Part shown: positions 7,333 to 13,911 of the stretch, piece after piece
Layout: the number at the start of each line of letters is the position of its first letter
Numbering within the stretch: the stretch's first letter is position 1
Source: Acetobacteraceae bacterium
GTDB lineage: Bacteria; Pseudomonadota; Alphaproteobacteria; Acetobacterales; Acetobacteraceae
Length of the DNA stretch: 13,911 nucleotides
Assembly (NCBI GenBank): GCA_027340195.1
Contig: DAHWNE010000401.1
Coordinates: forward strand, 1 to 13,911
Direction of reading: 5' to 3'
Made by a program: the position numbers and the translations under genes
The notes under the pieces: generated by a model
What the model was told of the DNA's origin: nothing
Database searches by the model: none
Seen by the model: only the letters and a program-made list of their open reading frames with translations

Positions 7333-7350
7333 GGCCCCAATGTAGGGGCC
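7333..7350. promoter_or_regulatory. Inverted repeat flanking the predicted -10 box (possible operator)
   Basis: GGCCCC (7333-7338) and GGGGCC (7345-7350) form a perfect 6-bp dyad around AATGTA. Its minus-strand reading, TACATT, is the best -10 candidate for the molybdenum-hydroxylase gene. A protein bound to this dyad would block that promoter. The symmetry is seen; operator function is inference. Confidence 0.4.
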
Positions 7351-7368
7351 GATTGTGCGTTGCGGCAA
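7339..7368 (-). promoter_or_regulatory. Predicted promoter of the molybdenum-hydroxylase gene
   Basis: On the minus strand TTGCCG (7368-7363), an 18-nt spacer and TACATT (7344-7339) resemble a housekeeping sigma promoter, about 50 nt upstream of ATG 7287. Position in a 138-bp divergent gap supports it. The match is moderate and untested. Confidence 0.4.
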
Positions 7369-7387
7369 GCCGGCCTCGCGGGATACC
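7360..7387 (+). promoter_or_regulatory. Predicted promoter of the rightward hypothetical-lipoprotein-TPR unit
   Basis: TTGCGG (7360-7365), a 16-nt spacer and GATACC (7382-7387) lie about 40 nt upstream of ATG 7426. Its -35 element shares the palindrome TTGCGGCAA (7360-7368) with the -35 of the opposite promoter, so the two could compete for polymerase. The -10 match is weak. Confidence 0.3.
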
Positions 7388-7425
7388 CTCTTTCACCCCG
7401 CCCCGCCGCGCGCCATCTTCCCGCG

Positions 7426-7896
7426 ATGCCGACCCAAGCCGACTGGCCCATCCACACCCTGCCCCACGGTCCCGAGGCCCTGCCCGCGGTGCGCCCACGC
7501 GACCTCGATCGCGCCTGGCACGCCGCCCGTGCCGCCGCCCTCGCCGAGACCTGGGGCAGCCGCCGCGGCTTCCGCTTCCACCGCCCCGACGGCGAGGTGA
7601 CCGAACTGGTCCTGGCCGACCCGGATGCCTGCTGCTGGGCCGCCGCGATCGACCGCATCGCCGGCCTCGCCAGCGCCTCCGGCCTGTCGCTCTGCCTGCG
7701 GCTGCTGGCGCTGATCGATCTGCTCGGCCGGACGCCCGCGCTCGCGGCACGCTGCCGCTTCGCCCGCGACGGGGCGGAGTTGCCCCCGGCCCTGCTGGCA
7801 CTGGCGGCGGCGACGCCGCTCTCGCCCGATGCCGGGTTCGACCCCGCGCCCTTTCATGCCGCCCTCGCCGCCGCCCTGCCCGGAGTTTCCGCGTGA
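7426..7896 (+). CDS. Hypothetical protein, Ala/Leu-rich
   Basis: A 156-residue protein I do not recognise. It has a helical, alanine- and leucine-rich composition. The middle part (about 65-110: DACCWAAAIDRIAGLASASGLSLCLRLLALIDLLG) looks like packed amphipathic helices rather than a true membrane span, and there is no signal peptide. The first ~50 residues contain several Arg, Asp and aromatic residues (GSRRGFRFHRPDGEVTELVL) that look like a small beta hairpin. No catalytic motif stands out. ATG 7426 is the only good start downstream of the predicted promoter, and it lacks a clear Shine-Dalgarno. The reality of the gene is supported by its position: its TGA overlaps the GTG of the following lipoprotein gene (7893-7896), and the divergent promoter gap precedes it. 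The frame is open far upstream only because it is antisense to the molybdenum-hydroxylase gene. Confidence 0.75.
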   Translation: MPTQADWPIHTLPHGPEALPAVRPRDLDRAWHAARAAALAETWGSRRGFRFHRPDGEVTELVLADPDACCWAAAIDRIAGLASASGLSLCLRLLALIDLLGRTPALAARCRFARDGAELPPALLALAAATPLSPDAGFDPAPFHAALAAALPGVSA

Positions 7897-8189
7897 CCCG
7901 CCCGTTCCTCCTGCTGCTGCCCCTGCTGCTCGCCGGCTGCGCGTTCGGCGCGCCGCCGCGCTCGGTCACCGCGCGCGACACCGAAGCCGCCTGCCGCCGC
8001 CAGGCCGAGGCGACCTACCGGTTGCAGCACCGGGACGATCTCTATCAGATCGGCAATCAGGATGCCCCCAACTCCGGCGCCGTCGGGGTCACCCTGCCGA
8101 CGCACGGGCTGGCCGACCGCTTCGAGCAGGAGCGCTTCATGGCCCGCTGCGTGAACGATGTCGGCACCGGCACCGCCCTGCATCCCTGA
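7893..8189 (+). CDS. Small lipoprotein of unknown function
   Basis: A 98-residue predicted lipoprotein. The N-terminus is TRPFLLLLPLLLAGC: a short basic start, a Leu-rich core and a lipobox LAGC with the acylated Cys at 16, so it should be lipidated and anchored in the envelope. The mature part (about 82 residues) is charged and holds two further Cys (34 and 86) that could form a disulfide in the periplasm. There is a conserved-looking middle, YRLQHRDDLYQIGNQDAPNSG. I do not recognise a named family. The start is GTG 7893, supported by GGAG at 7882-7885 with 7-nt spacing and by the GTGA overlap with the preceding stop. The following TPR gene begins 32 nt before this one ends, so the three genes are probably co-transcribed and coupled. 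Confidence 0.8.
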   Translation: MTRPFLLLLPLLLAGCAFGAPPRSVTARDTEAACRRQAEATYRLQHRDDLYQIGNQDAPNSGAVGVTLPTHGLADRFEQERFMARCVNDVGTGTALHP

Positions 8190-9615
8190 GCCCGAGGTCC
8201 CGCTGCCGCTCTCCGAGCTGCTGCGGCTGGCGGAGGCGGAGCGCGCCGCCGGCCGGACCGAGGCCGCCGCCGCGCTGCTGGCGCGCGCCGAGGCGGTGGC
8301 GCCCGCTCATCCCGGGCTCGCCCAGGCGCGGTCGCTGATCGCCTTCCACCTGGGCGATTTCGCCCGCGCCCTGTCGCTGTCCGCCACCGCGGTGGCGGCC
8401 GAGCCGAATCGCCCCGGCTGGTGGCGCAACCGCTGCACCATCGCCGAGCGCGCCGGCGACTACGCCGCGGCGCTGGACGCGGCCGAGCGCGCCGCCGCGC
8501 TGGACCCGAACGATGCCGACCTTTGGCACGCGCTGGCGGTGGTGCGCTACCGACTGGAACGGACCGACGGCGCCGAGGCGGCCGCCCGCGCCGCCCTGCG
8601 CCTCGATCCGGCGCATCCCGGGGCCAACGTGATCCTGGCGGAGACCCTGCTGCAACGCGGCGATTTCGCCGAAGCCTGGCCGCATTACGAGCATCGCTTC
8701 CGCCTGCGCGGTGTCCCGCCGGTGGCGCCCGCGCTGGGCTGCCCGGTGTGGAACGGCACCCCGATCCCCGGGCGGCTGCTGGTGGTGGCCGATCAGGGCT
8801 ATGGCGATGCGATCCAATTCGCCCGCTACCTGCCCTGGGCGACGGGACGGGCCAGGGCGATCACCCTGCTCGCCGCGCCCGAACTCGCCCCCCTGCTCGC
8901 GCCGCTGGTGCCGGACGGCGACATTCGCACCGGGTGGGAGGCGATCGCCGCCGATTGCCCCGGCCTCGCCGCCTGGATTCCGCTCTCCGGCCTACCGCGC
9001 TGCGCCGGGACCCTGCCCGCCACCATCCCGACCGCGCCGGCGGGGTATCTCCGCGCCGAACCGGGCGCCGTCGCCGCCTGGCGGGCGCGGCTGGCGGCGC
9101 TGGCCCCGGGGCAGCGGTTGGTCGGGCTGGTCTGGGCGGGACGGGCGACGCATCCGAACGATGCCTCCCGCTCGGCCCCGGCGGTGTCCCTGGCGGCCCT
9201 GGCCCATGTCCCCGGCGTCGCGCTGTTTGGGCTGCAACACGGCCTCCCCGCCGCCGACTGGCCGGCGCTCGGTCCGCCCGACCGCGCCCTCGGCGCCGAG
9301 ATCTCCGATTTCCCCACCCTGGCGGCGGCGCTCGCGGCGCTCGATCTGCTCATCAGCGTTGATTCCGCCCCGGCGCATCTGGCCGGGGCGCTGGGCGTGC
9401 CGGCCTGGGTGATGCTGCCGCTGGGGCCGGACTGGCGTTGGGGCCTGGAACGCACCGACTGCCCCTGGTACCCCGGGATGCGGCTGTTCCGGATGCGTCG
9501 GCCGCGCGACTGGGCCGCGACGGCGGCGGCGGTGGCCGCGGCGTTGCGCGATCAGGCCCCCATCAGCGCGCGCACATGCACCGCCGAGGCGGCGGCCAGC
9601 GCCTCCAGGTCGTAG
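8158..9615 (+). CDS. TPR protein with GT9-like glycosyltransferase domain
   Basis: A 485-residue protein. Residues about 18-185 are degenerate tetratricopeptide repeats, helix pairs ending in patterns such as AAALDPND and ALRLDPAHPGA. Residues about 195-460 resemble the glycosyltransferase family 9/heptosyltransferase fold often fused to TPRs: LLVVADQGYGDAIQFARYLP, LVGLVWAGRATHPND, and the family's LISVDSAPAHLAGALGVPAWVML (Asp 402), then DWRW and WYPGMRLFR. Such proteins are linked to surface-glycan or flagellin/protein glycosylation; the acceptor is unknown here. ATG 8158 is the only usable start, because an in-frame TGA lies just upstream (8152-8154). It overlaps the lipoprotein gene by 32 bp and has no clear ribosome-binding site, implying coupling. 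The last ~21 codons overlap the convergent HDAC-family gene by 64 bp, so this C-terminus is unlikely to be conserved. Confidence 0.85.
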   Translation: MSAPAPPCIPEPEVPLPLSELLRLAEAERAAGRTEAAAALLARAEAVAPAHPGLAQARSLIAFHLGDFARALSLSATAVAAEPNRPGWWRNRCTIAERAGDYAAALDAAERAAALDPNDADLWHALAVVRYRLERTDGAEAAARAALRLDPAHPGANVILAETLLQRGDFAEAWPHYEHRFRLRGVPPVAPALGCPVWNGTPIPGRLLVVADQGYGDAIQFARYLPWATGRARAITLLAAPELAPLLAPLVPDGDIRTGWEAIAADCPGLAAWIPLSGLPRCAGTLPATIPTAPAGYLRAEPGAVAAWRARLAALAPGQRLVGLVWAGRATHPNDASRSAPAVSLAALAHVPGVALFGLQHGLPAADWPALGPPDRALGAEISDFPTLAAALAALDLLISVDSAPAHLAGALGVPAWVMLPLGPDWRWGLERTDCPWYPGMRLFRMRRPRDWAATAAAVAAALRDQAPISARTCTAEAAASASRS

Positions 9616-10472
9616 CCGCCCTCGAGCACGGAGACCACCCGTCCGCCCGCGAGTCCGACCAGCTGCGCGGTGATCCAGCCGAAATCTTCGGTCTCCAACC
9701 GCAACTCGGCCAGCGGATCGGCGCGATGGGCATCGAACCCGGCCGAGATCACCAGCAGCTCGGGATCGAAGGCGGCCAGCGCGGGCAGGATGCGCCCCGA
9801 CCAGGCGGCGCGGAACGCCGCGCTTCCCTCGCCCGGGCGCAGCGGCGCGTTGACGATATTGCCGGCGACCCCGCTCTCGGCCGCCGCCCCGGTGCCGGGA
9901 TAGCACGGCATCTGATGCGAGGAGCCGTAGAACAGCGCGGCGTCCGGCGCGAACATCGCCTGGGTGCCGTTGCCGTGGTGGACGTCGAAATCCACCACCG
10001 CCACCCGACGCAGCCCCCAGCGGGCGCGCGCCCACAGCGCGGCGATGGCGGCGTTGTTGAACAGGCAGAACCCCATCGGCCGGGACGGTTCGGCATGATG
10101 CCCGGGCGGGCGCACTGCGGCGAAGGCGTTGCGCGCCCAGCCCTCCATCACCGCGTCCACCGCCGCCACCGCCCCGCCGGCGGCCCGCAGCGCCGCCGGC
10201 ACGCTGCCCTCGCTCATCGCCGTGTCGGCATCCAGCGCCACCGTCTCGCCGGCGGGCGGGCGGATCGCCAGGATCGCCTCCACGTAGTCGCGCGGGTGCG
10301 CCAGCGCCAGCTGCTCCGGCGTGGCCTCCGGGGCGGACTCGCGCAGCAGCGGGGCGAAGGCCTCGCCCTCCAGCGCGGCCAGCACGGTGCGCAACCGGTC
10401 CGGGCGCTCGGGATGCCAGGGGCCGGCGTCATGGCCGAGGCAGGCGGGGTGGGTGAACAGCGCGGTGGTCAT
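9552..10472 (-). CDS. Histone deacetylase-family amidohydrolase (AcuC/acetylpolyamine deacetylase-like)
   Basis: A 306-residue zinc-dependent deacetylase of the class II-like HDAC family. In bacteria these remove acetyl groups from acetylpolyamines, acetyl-lysine or related amides. All catalytic features are visible: HPERPDRL (20-27), the His pair in RPPGHHAEP (125-126), the zinc ligands in DFDVHHGNGTQ (Asp 163, His 165), the third ligand in SAGFDAHRADPL (Asp 247) and the catalytic Tyr of EGGY (287). Length is normal for the family. ATG 10472 overlaps the stop of the TusA-family gene as ATGA, so it is probably translated by coupling as the last gene of the leftward unit. The 3' end overlaps the convergent TPR gene. 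The substrate cannot be told from sequence alone. Confidence 0.95.
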   Translation of the reverse strand: MTTALFTHPACLGHDAGPWHPERPDRLRTVLAALEGEAFAPLLRESAPEATPEQLALAHPRDYVEAILAIRPPAGETVALDADTAMSEGSVPAALRAAGGAVAAVDAVMEGWARNAFAAVRPPGHHAEPSRPMGFCLFNNAAIAALWARARWGLRRVAVVDFDVHHGNGTQAMFAPDAALFYGSSHQMPCYPGTGAAAESGVAGNIVNAPLRPGEGSAAFRAAWSGRILPALAAFDPELLVISAGFDAHRADPLAELRLETEDFGWITAQLVGLAGGRVVSVLEGGYDLEALAAASAVHVRALMGA

Positions 10473-10714
10473 GGCTCGGCGGCCTCGGCGGGACGGCGGC
10501 GGATCAGGAAGCTGAACTCGCCGCCGTCCTCCGACCAGGCGAGCAGGGCGTGGCCGGTTTCCTGGCACCAGGCCTGGAAATCCGCCACCGCGGCGCGGTC
10601 GGTGGCCAGCACGCGCAGCCGCGCGCCCGGCGCCAGCCCGCGCAGGACGCGGCTGGCGCGCAGCACCGGCAGCGGGCAGGACAAATGGCGGACGTCGAGC
10701 GTGGTCTCGGTCAT
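10469..10714 (-). CDS. TusA-family sulfurtransferase/sulfur carrier
   Basis: An 81-residue protein with the TusA/SirA fold pattern: LDVRHLSCPLPVLRASRVLRGL, with the CPxP motif (Cys 13, Pro 14, Pro 16) at the start of helix 1. Then come LRVLATDRAAVADFQAWCQETGH and a final strand FSFLIRRR. The Cys carries a persulfide that is passed to acceptors. TusA itself serves tRNA 2-thiouridine synthesis, while paralogues serve sulfur oxidation or Mo-cofactor and selenium pathways, so no gene symbol is given. I prefer ATG 10714, which places the conserved strand at residue 6. An in-frame ATG at 10729 would add five residues, and neither has a strong Shine-Dalgarno. The gene starts 25 nt after the original stop of the serine-hydrolase frame and overlaps the HDAC-family gene by 4 bp. 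Confidence 0.87.
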   Translation of the reverse strand: MTETTLDVRHLSCPLPVLRASRVLRGLAPGARLRVLATDRAAVADFQAWCQETGHALLAWSEDGGEFSFLIRRRPAEAAEP

Positions 10715-10739
10715 GGCGGCACGATCCATCGGAGCCGGT

Positions 10740-10865
10740 TCAGTCCCGGCCGCGATAGACCCCCTTCTCATACGCATCCAGCAGCCCCAGCACGGTGGCG
10801 TCGCCGAACGGCAGCACCTGCGCCATCACCAGCCCGGCCAGGCCCGAGGCCGGATCGATCCAGAA
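10740..10865 (-). pseudogene. Severed C-terminal coding remnant of the serine hydrolase
   Basis: After the TAG at 10868-10866 the same frame continues cleanly for 41 codons to TGA (10742-10740). It encodes FWIDPASGLAGLVMAQVLP followed by a helix and ending EKGVYRGRD. This is what the C-terminus of this hydrolase family looks like (normally NTYFWIDP...). No further stop or frameshift is seen, so the interruption appears to be a single nonsense change of the Tyr codon (TAC/TAT to TAG). If read through, the protein would have 385 residues. Confidence 0.75.

Positions 10866-13911
<3,046 letters not shown>

Noticed and set aside
4819..7896. 1025-codon rightward frame.
   Set aside because: It is antisense to the molybdenum-hydroxylase gene; its translation is His/Arg/Gln/Gly-rich noise typical of GC-rich shadows. 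Only its last part, from ATG 7426, is accepted as a gene.
5807..7981. 724-codon leftward frame within the molybdenum-hydroxylase region.
   Set aside because: It is an alternate frame of the same strand, made almost wholly of Arg/Gly/Ala/Pro; the real frame has all family motifs.

Overview
The window is GC-rich (roughly 70% by eye) with very strong G/C bias at third codon positions and almost no non-coding space. LigA, TypA and the other recognisable proteins, together with TTG/GTG-type regulatory sequences, suggest an alphaproteobacterium, probably Acetobacteraceae/Rhodospirillales; that placement is inference from sequence style, not a search. I see no tRNA, rRNA, CRISPR array, insertion sequence, phage gene or integration scar. 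Most of the window is ordinary chromosome, and I did not find a convincing undescribed multi-gene system.

Layout, left to right. (1) 127-744 (+): a stand-alone plasmid pRiA4b ORF-3 family protein. (2) 785-2927 (+): three genes joined by 4-bp ATGA stop/start overlaps. They encode a TadG-like protein with a repeat-rich extracellular part and two small TadE-like pseudopilin-type proteins. The first gene's ribosome-binding site lies in a 10-bp hairpin. (3) 2993-3019: a textbook intrinsic terminator, followed 16 nt later by typA (3036-4871, +), a ribosome-associated GTPase. (4) 4915-7287 (-): an orphan molybdenum-hydroxylase large subunit (form II CoxL/xanthine dehydrogenase type), convergent with typA. 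(5) 7288-7425: a divergent promoter region with symmetrical elements.

(6) 7426-9615 (+): an overlapping three-gene unit of a hypothetical protein, a small lipoprotein and a TPR protein with a GT9-like glycosyltransferase domain. (7) 9552-13911 (-): a compact four-gene unit transcribed leftward, in the order ligA (5' end outside the window), serine hydrolase (class C beta-lactamase fold), TusA-family sulfur carrier, histone-deacetylase-family amidohydrolase. ligA/hydrolase and tusA/HDAC each overlap by 4 bp (ATGA). The serine hydrolase carries an in-frame TAG where a conserved Tyr is expected. The remaining 41 codons are intact behind it, so it looks freshly truncated.

How the genes work together: the Tad genes probably add envelope-exposed minor pilus or adhesin components to a Flp pilus whose motor genes are elsewhere. 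TypA and LigA are housekeeping. The molybdenum hydroxylase needs FAD and 2Fe-2S partners that are absent here. The ligA-hydrolase-tusA-HDAC group looks like a tightly packed transcription unit rather than one pathway. The most useful follow-ups are the amber-interrupted hydrolase, the terminator inside the probable typA leader, and the symmetrical divergent promoter of the molybdenum hydroxylase.
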